DNA of 64,000 nucleotides from Vanilla planifolia (lineage: Eukaryota > Streptophyta > Magnoliopsida > Asparagales > Orchidaceae). Made by a program: the position numbers and the translations under genes. Shown here piece after piece: positions 1-11,860 of this stretch. The notes under the pieces are model-generated. The model saw nothing but the letters and a program-made list of their open reading frames with translations, did no database searches and was not told the DNA's origin. Positions within the stretch are counted from its first letter, which is position 1, and each line of letters opens with the position of its first letter. The stretch lies in the NCBI GenBank assembly GCA_023846275.1, contig JAIUJO010000158.1, positions 591,528-655,527 on the forward strand. Reading direction: 5' to 3'.

Positions 1-601
1 TTCATCCATGTCTTATGAGAGTCAAGACAACTTAGATGGTTTGAATGTAGCTTCAAATTGGGCTCCTCTAACAAGATGGATTGAAATCAAAAACTGTGAT
101 GTGGCTATTCGGAGTGTTGCTGTGGAGTTGGGGTTTTTTGTCAAAGACCACCTTAGTAAGCCACTCTTATTGTAGGAAGAAGTCTATATTCTTAGGCAAG
201 CACTACTATGGAGGTCCACATCATTTTAGAGGCCCTTAGTTTGCTCAATTTAAAGCTCAAGGCCTTTCATGCTATGGAGATCCAATCATATTCTACTATG
301 GAAATTCAGTAGATTGGTGATCTTCTATGTCACCCTTCATGTGGAGGTAGATATAGAGATGCTCTCATGTATGTTTACAACATGGATGTTTTTTGGTTGA
401 CACATATATATAGGCAAAGCAACAGTCCAATGAACTGGAAGATGCACCATGCATGTTCTTTTGATTTTTCTTGGGATTGGGGCATGCCCCTTCCCCAACC
501 ATTTTTTATGTTATTATTTTCAAACTTTTCTTTGGTCCTTTATAGAGAAACTTTTTGTAGGCTGCGGCCATTATAAATTATTATCAAGGAATCCAAGATT
601 T
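1..601 (+). mobile_element. L0: 3' end of a LINE (RNase H tail and 3' UTR), cut by the window start
   Basis: This is the decayed RNase H (RVT_3-like) tail of a plant L1 LINE. Reading + frames gives a WAPLTRWIEIK-like strand followed by a DVAIR segment, where relatives have YDAAIRGD, and later THIYRQ with MNW near 400-440. These positions match the copies ending at 7,508, 8,138, 16,057, 31,140, 34,844 and 36,069. The catalytic YD pair reads CD here. At least one in-frame stop and probable frameshifts break the reading. The element ends in GGAATCCAAGATTT with no poly(A), and the 5' UTR of the next copy follows at once. The 5' part lies outside the window. Confidence 0.8.
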
Positions 602-1064
602 AGCCTTGCGGTAGAGGCACTACGCGAGACTTGTAGACTATGGCAAGCTATGAGAAGTGCACGTTTCACTTGTGTGTGCACGTAAGGAATTCAAATTTGC
701 TGTCTGTACACTACGAAGGATGCCATGCAATTGGGATTTACCTACTAGTGTAACAGTTCATTTTATTCATTGCTATAGTAATGGTGAGGAAATTTCAACT
801 ATGAAGGTCATCTGTACACCCATAATTTTAAATTTCATATTGTTGTCTTTTTGTTTTGTTGAGTTCCTATGTGGAAATATTTTACTATTGCTACTACAAG
901 TGTTTTCTATGGCTATTTCAAGTGATTTGCTATTACTATTACCCTCTTATGGTTTAGTTGTCTATTTAATTACAAGGCTGTTGTGTTGTGTTGCTAGGAA
1001 TTATGTTTCTTTCTCTGCATTATATTTGGGAAAGTGTTGAAAATTGCTGGAAGTGAGTCTTCAA
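602..1064 (+). promoter_or_regulatory. LINE L1 5' UTR with a partial ~120-bp monomer
   Basis: Positions 611-700 match the repeated monomers of the L4 and L5 5' UTRs: gtagaggcac, then gtgcacgtttcacttgtg, then aattcaaattt at about 688. The purine-rich leader seen in L2, L3, L5 and L8 is absent, so this copy is slightly 5'-truncated. The rest is T-rich and matches the stretch before ORF1 in L4 (23,340-23,600). ORFs here, including one of 127 codons at 657-1,040, are hydrophobic low-complexity readings that other copies do not conserve. A promoter role is inferred from position and repetition only. Confidence 0.55.
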
Positions 1065-2450
1065 ATGAGCAGGATGGCTAATAATAAAACATGCAAAAGC
1101 AACAAGAAAGGTAAAGGAAACAAATATGTATTTGTAATGGTAAATGAACTATTGGTAGGCAAATACAGCCATAATGTAGGTTCAGCTGACAGAGGTTTCT
1201 TTTTAGCTTTTTCTATAGTTGAATGTGAGGTGGTTGAGGAGTAGAATTAAAGTGATATTTCAATAGAATCTACTTTAGCTGAGATTGGCATGTGCATGCA
1301 AATTTTTAGAGATGTTGATGAGTTCAACTCATACATGGAAAAGAATGAAAATGTGGGCAAATCATTATGCTTAACTAGTAGTAGTAGGGATAAAAATAAT
1401 TCTATGAATGTGGGTGCTAAAATACTAGAGAATACAAAATGTGCAGCTGAGAGGAATGAGACTAAGGACTAGGTGATCCAATGCAACTTGAATAAAGCCC
1501 CAAAAAGTGGCCATATACAACACCTTCCAACTAATGCAAGCTGGGATGAGTTTGGATGGATGATGTGGTGCAGGTATTGGGGTATGGTGATGGGCAAAAT
1601 GGGAAATTTCTAGCAAAGTAAGCTTCAAGGATGCTTTGGTAACTGAAAGAACTTCTAATGTTGCAAAACTAGCATCTACAGAATGGCCTTCACACATTGA
1701 TGTGAATGAAATTGCTACAAAGATGGTTGATTATGTTGTCCAAGATGAGATCATTATATCAAATTTGGCATGTAGTAGGTGCAAGGAGTTCCATAAATTT
1801 GATCTGATCGGGAGGGTCTACGGCAACAACCTCCCTATTTTACATTATTGCAATGCTTTTATAACATAGATGGTGGCATTTTAAAACCTTTAGAATACTA
1901 GATCTCTCATCAAGTTGCTTTATCAGTATTTTGATTTGATAGAAGTTAGAAATGTAGTGTGGCTTGGGAACCTAATTTGAGGTCGAGTGCCACGATAGTG
2001 ATGTGTGCCCTAGTATGGGCTAAATTCTTTGTCCTTTCATTATTGTATTGGGATAAGAAAATATCATACACATTGCAAAAACCATAGGAGAGCCAATCCT
2101 ACTTGATGGTTGGCCACTTATCTATAATGATCATCTTTTGCAAGACTTTATGTGAGGTTAGATCTATGCAAACCATTAAATCCAAGAATGTGGCTAAGCA
2201 AATAATTGAGGAAAACTAACAAATCTTTTGAGTATAAGAGCATTCCTTGGATGTGCATTTCTTTGAGCCAAGTTGGACATTACATGAAGTAATGCTCCAT
2301 TGGTAGGAAACTTGTTGATTTGTTAAGAGAATTGGAGGAGAATGTTGCATGAAAAAATTTTGAGATTGATAAAGCAACTCAAGGTAGTTTGGAGCTCAAC
2401 ATTTTGTTTGTTGAGAGCTCAAAATACTAAAGAATACTTTTGGTTAGAAT
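1065..2450 (+). pseudogene. LINE ORF1 remnant (DUF4283-like, zinc knuckle), L1
   Basis: The start is set by MSRMANNKTCKSNKKGKG at 1,065, a lysine-rich N-terminus that recurs in L2, L4 and L5. Fragments follow at 1,290-1,470 and 1,636-1,869, the latter with EWPSHIDVNEIATKMVD and a C..C pair. A DUF4283-like section (about 1,870-2,200) includes SLLYWDKK. The zinc knuckle near 2,250-2,300 is broken: the second Cys is lost and a Gln codon before the last Cys is now TAA. ORF1 of such elements is an RNA-binding protein for the retrotransposition particle (family knowledge). Several stops and frameshifts make it nonfunctional, and its 3' end is uncertain. Confidence 0.75.
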
Positions 2451-3805
2451 GGGTGGGAGCAAAAATGTGATTTTTATTTGAACCATAGGATAAATAGAAC
2501 CAAATTATGATAATGGGGTTCCACAAAGAGTGCTACTTCTGGAATAAAATTGAATGTGAGCAAAAGGTAAGAATGGCTATGGAATTTAAGAATTCCTAGT
2601 ATAGAAGGTGTGATGTTATGAATTGGGTACTATAGTTCGGAAGTTTTTCATGTAATTGCTACTATGGCAACTAGAATTTTTTGAAGACATGGTGCTAGAG
2701 AGGTAATTTCAGTCATGTCAACTACTATATAAATAGTTCATGGAATTGTACATGAAAAAATATTGGAGACATAAAAGACAAGGTGCCTAGGGGAATTTCA
2801 AAAACAGGCTAGAATCTAAGATGGGTTGCTTACTGGATAATAATTTTGTGCTATGGTAAGCTACTACAGTGCCATATAGCTGGGTAGATGATTTAAGAAG
2901 GAAAGGAATTCTTGGAGATTTTGTAATGGACGGTGGCTATGTTAAATATAGGTATAGAAGCTGTGAGGCCATGAAATGGATGTTGCAAGGCAGCATTTTG
3001 TTATGACACAAGATGTTGGAGAGGTGCATTGTGAAGTATTAATTGCTATAGAATTGTTTGCCAAAAGTAGGCATTTTGTTGGGTGATAAGGTGTTGGTGG
3101 TGATGTGCTGTAGAGGTGTATTGTGGCATGTTAAGTATTATATGATGAGTCTAAAATGTTTTACATGTAAAAAATGGGTGGAGGAGCAATAGATATGGTT
3201 CCAAGGGGAATCTCATCTACTTTTTTATATTCAAAGTCACGAGGCATGCCGCTACTGATATGAAATAGGTGAAGCAGGTTGGCATTTTTTTTGTGATGAG
3301 CTACTACTAGAGAGGTGCTTTTGTGGTATGTCAATTATTATATGAAATGGGTGCTGTAGGTATACTTTTTGTTGGCTGACAAGCTGTTATTAGAGAGGTA
3401 CTAGAGAGATGTATTGTGGAATGTGAGTTGTTGTATGACAATTCAAAACAATTTTCTATTCAAGGATGGATGGGGACCATAGATGTGGTTCCATAGGGAA
3501 TTTCAACAATAAGTTGAAACTCAAGATGACAAGGCAAGCTGTTGCTGCTCTTCGTAGTTGGGTGGAGGGTTTGAAGTAGATTGGGGAACACATTATAATG
3601 ATAAGCACTATTAGCTATGTAATGTTAGGAAGGATATGTCGAACTATGTGGTTAGTTTCTTTTAAAATGTAAAGCCTGGGAGGAGAACTGGGTGTAAGGG
3701 GAATTATTGTCTTTGCTTGGAGATGCTTGGTGCTACTAGTGTGGGGTGCTAAGTGCTACTAAAGTAGGTGAAGAAGTGGAGGAATGGTCCTTGGTGAGTT
3801 GGGAG
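2451..3805 (+). repeat. Inter-ORF region of L1 with degenerate ~94-bp tandem repeats
   Basis: There is no coding reading here. A motif close to agaggtgtattgtggcatgt recurs at about 3,018, 3,112, 3,313 and 3,406, spaced 94, 201 and 93 bp, which fits a 94-bp period with one step doubled. A second motif, ggttccaaggggaatctca, recurs at about 2,785, 3,195 and 3,485. L2 (10,691-11,860) has related single-copy sequence at the same place, so this spacer varies in repeat number between copies. Its function is unknown. Confidence 0.5.
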
Positions 3806-4420
3806 GAGCTCCATATATTTTGGAACACTAAATATTTTTTAATACTATTACAGTTGGAGGAAATTATAGGAATTCAATATCGACTTTGAATTATGCCAAG
3901 GTGTAGTAAGTGAAAGGCTTTCATATCATCACAAATCATTAAGTTTGATGTATGGAATATTTAGGGAATAAGGGACAAGAAATTAAGGGGATACTTATAG
4001 CAGATTGTTAGAACATGCAACATCGCAGTAATAGCTCTTATTGAAACAAGAGTTGAGAAGTTTAGTAGGAAAGATTCAGATGTGCTGCTTGGTAAAGATT
4101 GAGAGTTTATGGTGGAGCTCCATATATTTGGTAGCACTAAATATTTTTTAATACTATTATAGTTGAAGGAAATTATTGGAATTCAAGGGGTTTGAATTAT
4201 TCGAATGTGTATTAAGAGAAATGCTTTCCTATCATCCCAAATTATTAAGTTTGGTGTATGGAATATTTAGGGAGTAAGGGACAAGAAGTTGAGGGGATAC
4301 TTACAACATATTTTTAGAACATGCAACATCATGATAGTGGCTCTTATTGAAACTAGAGTGGAGAAGTTTAGTTCAAAAGAATCAGATGTGCTTCTTGGTA
4401 AAGATTAGGAGTTTATGGTG
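3806..4420 (+). repeat. 309-bp tandem direct duplication inside the L1 endonuclease
   Basis: The segment from gagctccatatatt at 3,806 starts again at 4,115, a spacing of 309 bp. Both halves cover the spacer end and the EN N-terminus: WNI, stop, GIRDKK, then an ALIETRVEKF catalytic-Glu segment. Both share TAG after WNI (3,962-3,964 and 4,268-4,270), where L2 has CAG. The Trp codon near the end of each half (TGG in L2) is TGA at 4,100-4,102 but TAG at 4,406-4,408. The first stop therefore predates the duplication and the second arose separately in each half. Confidence 0.85.
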
Positions 4421-7330
4421 CAACCTTTGCCAGGACTATCTAGTTGTATGGTGATTCTTTAGAAGATTTGGTGGATCTGAAAGTTATTAAACTTCGATCA
4501 CAAGTTCTTATTGTGCAAGAAAGGGTTAGGGATGCAAAAGTGCTGAAATACTGTGTTGTGTATGCTTAAAAAAGCCTATTAAGAGGAAAGCTGTGTAGGA
4601 TATCCTAAGGGTTGAGGCCAAAAGCGCAGGACCCATGCTTGTTGTGGTAGAACAAGACAATAGGGATGGATGGGGTCATAGCAGACTCTGTGCATTGATA
4701 CTGAGCTATTACTCAAGGTGATATTCTTAGAGATGTATTACAATTTTTGCATGATAGACAAATGCCAAAAGCTTGGAAGGATACTGTCCTTATACAAATT
4801 TTGAATGTGTGAGGCACAAACAAATCGAAATAATTTATGCCCATAAGCATTTGTAATGTTATATATAAAATTGTGATGAAGATCTTGGTGGCAAGATTGA
4901 AGAATGTTTTACCTTGGTTCATTTCGAAGGAACAAGGTCTTTTTGTGTCTGGCAGATTTAACTCAGCTAATATCTTTATTACTAAAGAAATGGAAATTTG
5001 AATGCACTCTTCTACATCTAAAGAGGGTCCCATAGAAATCAAGGTTGATATGGAATAAGGGTATGACAAGGTTAGATGGTAGTTTTCTATTGATATCATA
5101 ACATTCTTAGGCTTTCCTCCATTATGGTGTGAGTGGGTGAATTCTTGTATCTCATCTCACAGATTTGGATTCCTAATAAATGGGAATAGATACCCATGGT
5201 TTGAGGCCACTAGAGGCTTGAAAGAAGGTGCCCATTATCACCTTATTTGTTTACCATTACATCTAAATTTTTGTCTTGGCCCGTGGGGAAGTATGAAGCT
5301 ATGGTAGTATTAGGGTTTCATTGTGGGCCAACATTCTCGATCATTTCACACTTACTATATGCCGACGATGTTATTTTATATGCACATGCTACATGTGCTA
5401 CTGCTAGGTCTTTGAGATAGATTATAGAGGAATATAGGAAGCATTGCTGGCAAAGGGAAAATCTTCTTAAATCAAAAGTCAACTTTAGCAAGGGTATGTT
5501 GCGTAAAAGAAGAAAGATGGCGGTTGGCAAAGTTCATATGAGCCAAGCAAAAAATCTCAATTATTTAGGGGTGCCAATTTTAATAAATTTGCTAAAAAGG
5601 GGAATTTCAATTTTATCGTTTAAAAAATTGAACAACATGTTGCAAAATGGAGAATTAGGCTACTTTTCTTTGAAGGTAAGATTATTATGCTCAATTCAAT
5701 GTTAACAACCATTCCAAATTTCTATTTAAGCCATTGTGTGGTGCCAAAGTGATTGATTAATTAGTTGGAAAAGATGTTTAGAAGTTTCTTATGGTGTGGT
5801 GCAAATTATGGTTACACAATGCATTATATGAATTAAAGATCTATCACACTATTAAAGAAGGAAGGAAGTTTGGCCATCCATGACCTTACTATTTAGCAAC
5901 GTGCCTTGACTATGATTTTGATTTTTATTTTGATAATCTTGGCAAGAGGGGATTGTGTGTGGATCGAGGTGATGAGGAGGAAACATTTAGTGGGAGAGAA
6001 GATGGGGGGTGTCCTTGAGGTACTTTGCAAGCCTATAGACTCATTCAGGACGTAATGTTATGGGTTATTTCCAACTTTGTGTGGAGATTTGGAGAGGACA
6101 TCAATGTGTGTTTCTCTAAGGACAATTGGCTTGGTTTTCTTCAAATTAAGTGTAGGCCTACATACATAAATATGGAGGTTGAGTGTACAAATGAAGTTTT
6201 GGAGTACATCATTAAGCATAAGGAATGGGATGTGTGTTTTCAAGGCATAAGCTAATGATTTGCTACTTGATAGGGTGCTGCATCTCCCTTAGGCATTGGA
6301 TGGAAGCAAGGACCAGTTGATACAACTATAAATTAAAACCCTAGAAGTAAACAATTCTAGCCTCTACTCCATAATGATTCAATTTAAAATTTTGGATAAT
6401 GTTGGGGACTTACTTGTTGCTATAAGCAAGTATGGTTGGATTTTGAAGCTTAAGGTGCTGCCTAGAGTGAAGGTTTTCATTTGGAGATCAATCAAAAACT
6501 ACATTCCTACCATTGCATGGTTGGTGAAGAGGAGAATTACAAAGAGGGATAGCTTCATTTGGGGCTACAATGAGGTTGAAACAATATATAATTTATTGTA
6601 TGATTATTTCAAGGCTAGGGAGATTTGGGACATGCATTAAATGAAGGAGGTTGCTACAGCACTTGATCCTAGTTGTAACAATAGCAATAGCAATATAACG
6701 ACCTTACAAGATGTTTCCAATAGCTTGGTCACAAATAAATTGAAGCATGGTTACATGATGAAGGTGGCTGCAATTATTGCAACAGCTCTCTACTATATTT
6801 GGTTCAATAGGAACTTGAAGAAACACAACGAGCATGTCGTGAACAATGCTATTTTATTCAGGAAGATTCATTAGACATAGAGGCTACATTTAAATACTAT
6901 AATTTGGATTCATCCATGTCCTGTAGGAGTCCACACAACTCACAGCATTGAAGTTTTTAATTTGGGCTCCTCCTTCAATTGAATGGATAAAAATTAATTA
7001 TGATGTGGCTATTCATAGTGATGTTGTAGGGTTGGGAATTATTGTTTGAGACCATCTTGGTAAGCTATTTCTTGTTGTAAGAAGAAGTGTATATTCTCAG
7101 GCAAGCATTTCTATGATGGTTCATGCCATATAAGAGGCCCTTAGATTGCTAAGGTCAAAGTTCTTGGTTTTTCATGTTGTTGAGATCTAGTTAGATTCTA
7201 CTATGGCAACTCAAGAGGTTCATAATCTTTTATATCACCCTCCATGTGGGGGTAGATATAAGGATTCTCTCATGTACATTCATAACATGGATGCATTTTA
7301 GTTGACTCATATATATAGGAAAGGCAATGG
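3930..7330 (+). pseudogene. LINE ORF2 remnant (EN-RT-zf-RVT-RNase H), L1
   Basis: ORF2 encodes the endonuclease and reverse transcriptase that nick the target and copy the LINE RNA (family knowledge). Visible here are the duplicated EN N-terminus (3,945-4,430) and the EN middle to about 4,645. RT follows with EQGLFVSGR (about 4,930), VDME, stop, GYDKVRW (about 5,040) and YADDVILYA at 5,358. A zf-RVT-like section (6,020-6,640) includes LPRVKVFIWRSIKNYIPTIAW. RNase H runs from about 6,900 to 7,330. EN between about 4,645 and the RT entry is deleted. Many stops, often at Trp or Gln codons, break the frame. It cannot be functional. Confidence 0.85.
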
Positions 7331-7508
7331 TCCGACAAATTGGGTAGTGTACCATGCATGTTTTTCTTATTTTACTTGGGACTGGGGTTTGCCCCTTCGT
7401 AAAACCTCTTTTGATGTTGTTGTTTTTGGGCTATTTGTTTGATCCTCCATAAAGGACCTTTTATAGGTCATGACCATTAATATATATTATTAAAGAACCC
7501 AAAGTCTA

Positions 7509-8138
7509 TGTGATATGGATTCAAACATTGCAATTGGTATTCATCCATGTCTTATGAGAGTTCACATAACTCACATGGGTTGAATGTAGCTTCAATTTGG
7601 GCTCCTTCACCAACTGGATGGATTAAAATTAATTTTTATGTGGCTATATGTGGTGATGATGTGGGGCTGAGGATTGCATTCAAAGACTATCTTAGTAAGC
7701 CACTCCTTATTATTGGAAGAAGTGTATACTCTCAAGGGAGCATTACAATGGAGGTTCAAGAAATATTGGAGGCTTTTAGTTTGCTCAGGTCAAAGCTCTT
7801 GGACTTTCATGTTGTCGAGATCCAGTAAAATTTAATATAGCAACACAGGAGGTTGGTAATCTTCTACGTCACCCTTCATGTGGAGGCAGATATAAGGATG
7901 CTCTTATGTATGTTCACAACATGGATGCTTTTACATTGACTCATATATCTAGGCAAGCAAATGGTCCTGTGGATTGGGCATGCACTATGTATGTTTTTTA
8001 TTTTACTTGGAACTAGGGTATGTCTTTTCACAAACAAATGTTGATATTGTTTAGTTTTAGACTTTTTGTTTGATCCTCCATAGAGGACATTTTGTCGGCT
8101 ATGGCCATTAATATATTGTCAGGGAATCCAAAGACTTT
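7509..8138 (+). mobile_element. L1b: 5'-truncated LINE copy (RNase H and 3' UTR only)
   Basis: This is a 630-bp second copy of the LINE 3' end directly after the L1 terminus. It opens in the short stretch before RNase H (gatatggattcaaacattg, like sequence near 34,236) and continues SSMSYESSHNSHGLNVASIW, then TGWIKINF. The catalytic YD pair reads YV (tatgtg), so it is lost. It ends in GGAATCCAAAGACTTT at 8,138, where the L2 leader begins. Its different start point and sequence differences from L1 suggest a separate insertion or template switch, not a recent local duplication of L1. Confidence 0.75.
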
Positions 8139-8725
8139 CAAAAAAGAGGTAGATTTTGGAGGGAGAAGGAGATTTTGGAGAATTTAGGGCAGATTTCAAA
8201 TTATGCAATAAAGGGAAGGCAGGTGGTGGGCTTGGCTCACCAAAAGTGGTGAGTAAACTATTTATTCCATGCACTTGAATTGACAGGTATGCGGGAGTGC
8301 TGGAAGCTGCTTCTATGCATGGGTGGGTGAAAGCTATGTTAAACACTAGTGGTGGCGAGCTGTGGGTGACAGGACATGCTTGTTTTATCTTGGCACGTGG
8401 GTGCAAGAGTGTGGTGAGAAATTCAAATTTGATGCATGCACGTTCCAAAGCACATTTAATGGGGTGGAACTTTCTATATATGTAGGATCCTGTTCACACT
8501 TTGTTGCAACTGCACACTAAAATTCTACTATGTATGTCCCAAAAACTTAAATTTCATATTTACTGTGCTTGTTGTTCGATTATTTTGTAGTGTGGAAGTG
8601 TTGTTGCTGCTGTTATTTGTGTTTCTAGGAATTCTATAGGAATTTGTGTAATTACAAACTGCTATTGTCCCATGTCTACTTAAGTGTTGGGAAAGTATTG
8701 TAAATTGGTTCCTATTATTAAGGGG
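8139..8725 (+). promoter_or_regulatory. LINE L2 5' UTR with purine-rich leader and one monomer
   Basis: The 5' edge is a run of ATTTTGGAG-like short repeats (8,150-8,200) ending in gatttcaaatt, the same start seen in L3, L5 and L8. One ~120-bp monomer follows, with tggcacgtgg (8,391-8,400) and aattcaaatttgatgc (about 8,422). A T-rich stretch then leads to ORF1. Promoter function is inferred from position, repetition between copies and the G-box. Confidence 0.55.
8394..8399. promoter_or_regulatory. G-box (CACGTG) in L2 5' UTR monomer
   Basis: A palindromic CACGTG lies in TGGCACGTGG, about 28 bp before the aattcaaattt landmark of the monomer. CACGTG is the core site of plant bZIP and bHLH factors (established). 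Activity of this copy is not shown. Confidence 0.4.
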
Positions 8726-10690
8726 ATGGCTACTAGCAAAGCTTGTAAGAGCAACAAGAAATGCACTGGTGGTGAGTATGTATCTCTTATGTGTAATGAT
8801 TTGTTGGAGAGAAAAATGTAGCTATGATGTAGAATCATGCAAATGGAATATTGTGCTAGCTATTTCTACTATTGAATGTAAGTTGCTATAAAGCCAATTG
8901 AAAGTGATACTTGCATAGATTCTACTTCTGTTGAGGTAGGCACTGACTTGGCACTTCTTCATGAAGATGGTGAGATCAATTCAATCATGAATAAAAATGA
9001 AAGTTTGGGCAAACTGAATTGCTTAATTTGTAACCACAAAAAAGGAAAAAATAACATGAATGTGGAGGCAATATTGTCGTAGAATCGTAAATGTGTTGTT
9101 GGAAAGTTTGAGGCATTATGCCATTTGATTCCAAGCAAGAGGAATGAAGCCCAAGGTGTGGAAATGCAAATCAGCTTCAAATTCTTGCTAGGTTGGATGC
9201 AACATGGTTAGATAGGGTGGTGTAGGAAGTTGAATATTGTGATGGAGGTAAAGAGGTGAATTCCAGTAAAGTGAGCTTTAGAGATGCATTGTTAGTTGAA
9301 ACAATTGTTAATTTAGTATATGCAAGAGCTGCTGCATGGCTTTTGAACATTGATGTTAAAGAAGTTGCTACCAAGTCAGTTTCGAGTTTGTTGTTTAGAA
9401 TGGGATCATTATGTTAGACTCAGCATGCAGCAACTGCAAGGGGATCCATCAAATTTATTTGTTACATAGGATTTACAATAATAACCTCCCTTTTTTCATT
9501 ATTACAAGGGTATTACAATATAGATAGGCCATTTTAAAAACTTTAAAATATTAGATCTCTCATTAGGTTGCTTTGCATGCATATTAAATCAATGTAGGAT
9601 TGAAATGCACCTAGCTTAGGGGACCTTGGCAGGTTGTTTGGCATACTATCGGGTTGGATGTTTGGACCTCTGACTTTAGGCCAAACTCTATGTTTGTGTA
9701 GTGTGCCTCTATGTGTGTCAGATTTCCCAAGCTCTCATTGTTGTACTGGGATATGGAGAATATTTTGTGTATTGCAAAAGCCATTGGAGAACCAATTCTA
9801 TGTGATGTTTGGACCACAGATCTTCAATGATCATCATATGCGAGAGTTTGTGCAAAGATGGATTTATCCAAACTATTGAATTTAGGGATGTGACAAAGCA
9901 GACAGTTGGGAGAACTTCCAAACATTTCTGTGCAAGGGCCTCCCTCAAATTTGCTTTCTGTGTGGCCATGTAGGCCATTACATAAAGCAATGTTCCATTT
10001 GCAAGAATACTATTTACCTGCCAAGAGATGGGATTGAAGCAAGCAAGAAGATGAGAATCAAGTCAATGTAATCGACATCAATAGGAACAAAGTATTCTGT
10101 GCGTAGACGACTTTGGGAAATGAAAGGGTCAGGCCCTTAGATTCTTGTACAACTAAGAAGAAGAAGGGCTATCACGTCAGGGAAAGAAAAGGTCTTCAAA
10201 ATTACAAGTTAACTAAATAATTTAATGCTGGTGGACATGAAAATAACTGTGGACCTAGGAAATACTCAAATAGGTATAGAAGTGTGTCCAATTTGTGGGG
10301 TAGGAAACCATTGAGAAGAGAGTGGACTCTTAAGAATAAAGTTGGACAACATGCCAACTTGAGTCGGGCTGAGAATAAAAAATTACAGCAAGGGGGCCAG
10401 ATATTGGGGAACCATGGCTCAAACATGAGGTAGTTAGAGGAGATGTCTAAGGAATATGCCACCAATGTGAAGAGGAGTCAGCAATAGGATGGAGGCATAA
10501 ATGGAGGTTATCCATGTCATGCTATGTCAAAAAAATTAAACGTGATGAGAGGGGGCCCTCTCTGGTGCAGTACATTGGTTGCAAAATTTTGAATAAAAAA
10601 CATGGTTATCAGAAATTTAGGAGCTTGATTATAGTGACATCACATTGTACTAAGCTTAATAGTCAATGCAATGATCTCTTAAAGGAGTTT
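8726..10690 (+). pseudogene. LINE ORF1 remnant with an intact CCHC knuckle, L2
   Basis: The start is MATSKACKSNKKC at 8,726, matching the N-termini in L1, L4 and L5. A DUF4283-like section lies at about 9,530-9,900, with ILDLSLGCFACI, GLDVWTSDFRPNS and LLYWDMENI. The zinc knuckle CX2CX4HX4C at 9,952-9,993 reads CFLCGHVGHYIKQC and keeps all four ligands, the only copy here that does. A basic tail follows (10,020-10,690). Family role: RNA-binding ORF1 protein. Frames change several times and stops are present, so the gene is dead. The 3' end is placed where similarity to L4 fades, near ggctataaaagcattg. Confidence 0.8.
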
Positions 10691-11860
10691 TGGCTATAAA
10701 AGCATTGATGTGGATATTGCATTATTTGGTTGTCTGCATTCATTCCTCAATGTTGCTATAGCATGGGTTAGAGTATGGTTATCTTTCATAATAGATACTA
10801 CAATGTGAGTGCTTTGGTGATGATGAACACATTTCCTCTTAGTTCTGAAACTACAAGCTATAGATAGAGAGATATGGATTGTAAACATGTTAGACAAGAA
10901 GTTGCAGAGAATATTTGTGTCATGGGAGAAGTATATGAGTGGTTGGGGCTGGCTTGTACATTTCAAAGTCTACAAAAAAAGGGGACATATCAAATGACTA
11001 CTGCATAACATGTAAGATATAGGTTTGATAAAAGTATAACCTATTTGTAAATTGCTATTTGATGGGAATGGTGGGAATTGGATTGTTTAATTAGTTGGGT
11101 GTGTTGGATGGCTACAAGAGAAGCATGCTAATTCGGCCATAGAATAGTTGCTGGTGCTGGAGTGGGAGTGAATGTGAGCAAAGAAAAGGTATGGTTTTGA
11201 ACTCTAGTAAATGTCATCATGGAGGGTGTACTATTAGGAATCAACTACTATATCTGGGCAGCATTTCATCAAATATTGCCATGGCCATTAGGAATCTTGG
11301 GTTCTATGTTAATTGTTGTATGAATCCCCTAAGAGTTTATTCAGATGGTAGGTGCTTGGCTTGCAAATAGAGTTGAAGATTTAGTAAATATAGTGTCATG
11401 GGGACTTCCCGCAATGTGATGAATTTAAAATGTGTTGTAAGCTGACAATAATAGTGTGGCAAGGCATGCTACTACTACTCCCTATAGTTGTACAGAGGAT
11501 TAGAAGAATAGAGGTGATCACCATGTGAAAGCCCTCCTTCGTCACTATATTTTGAAGAGGGAAGGTATATGTTGATTCATGTGCTTAGTACCTACTATAA
11601 TGTAGTGACATGGATAGAAGATGGGAGAGTGCAATAAGAGAAATTACTATCTCTACCTGATGGTTCTTATTATTTTTTTTGTTGGGTGCTAGCTGCTGTT
11701 GGAGTGGGTTAAGAAGGGGAGAATTGGCTTTGGGTTAGCTAGGAAGTGTTTTATACATTGATAAATGCTAAATGCACTTGAATACTACAATAGCTAAAGG
11801 GAGTTGTTGAACTCAAAGCTAGCTTGGTACCATGTTAAAGTACTATAAGTGGAAGGCCCT
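10691..11860 (+). other. L2 inter-ORF region, no gene seen
   Basis: This non-coding stretch lies between ORF1 and the EN start. Parts resemble the L4 spacer (aataaatactgcaatgtag near 25,620) and the L1 spacer. Only single-copy traces of the L1 ~94-bp repeat motifs are visible. I see no promoter or RNA gene. Confidence 0.5.

Larger units (their letters stand above)
602..7508 (+). mobile_element. L1: near full-length degenerate LINE
   Basis: The order is 5' UTR (602-1,064), ORF1 (1,065-about 2,450), a long inter-ORF region, ORF2 (about 3,930-7,330) and a short 3' UTR ending in GAACCCAAAGTCT at about 7,507. It abuts L0 upstream, starting inside a 5' UTR monomer, and L1b downstream. Both ORFs are full of stops and frameshifts. 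Relative to L2 it has lost the second half of EN and the linker before RT, because the GPMLVV strand at about 4,630-4,645 runs straight into pre-RT sequence. It also carries a 309-bp duplication in EN. I saw no clear target-site duplication. Confidence 0.85.

Noticed and set aside
657-1040. A 127-codon hydrophobic frame, possible membrane protein
   Set aside because: It is in the LINE 5' UTR, is T-rich by composition, and the corresponding regions of L4 and L5 do not keep it.
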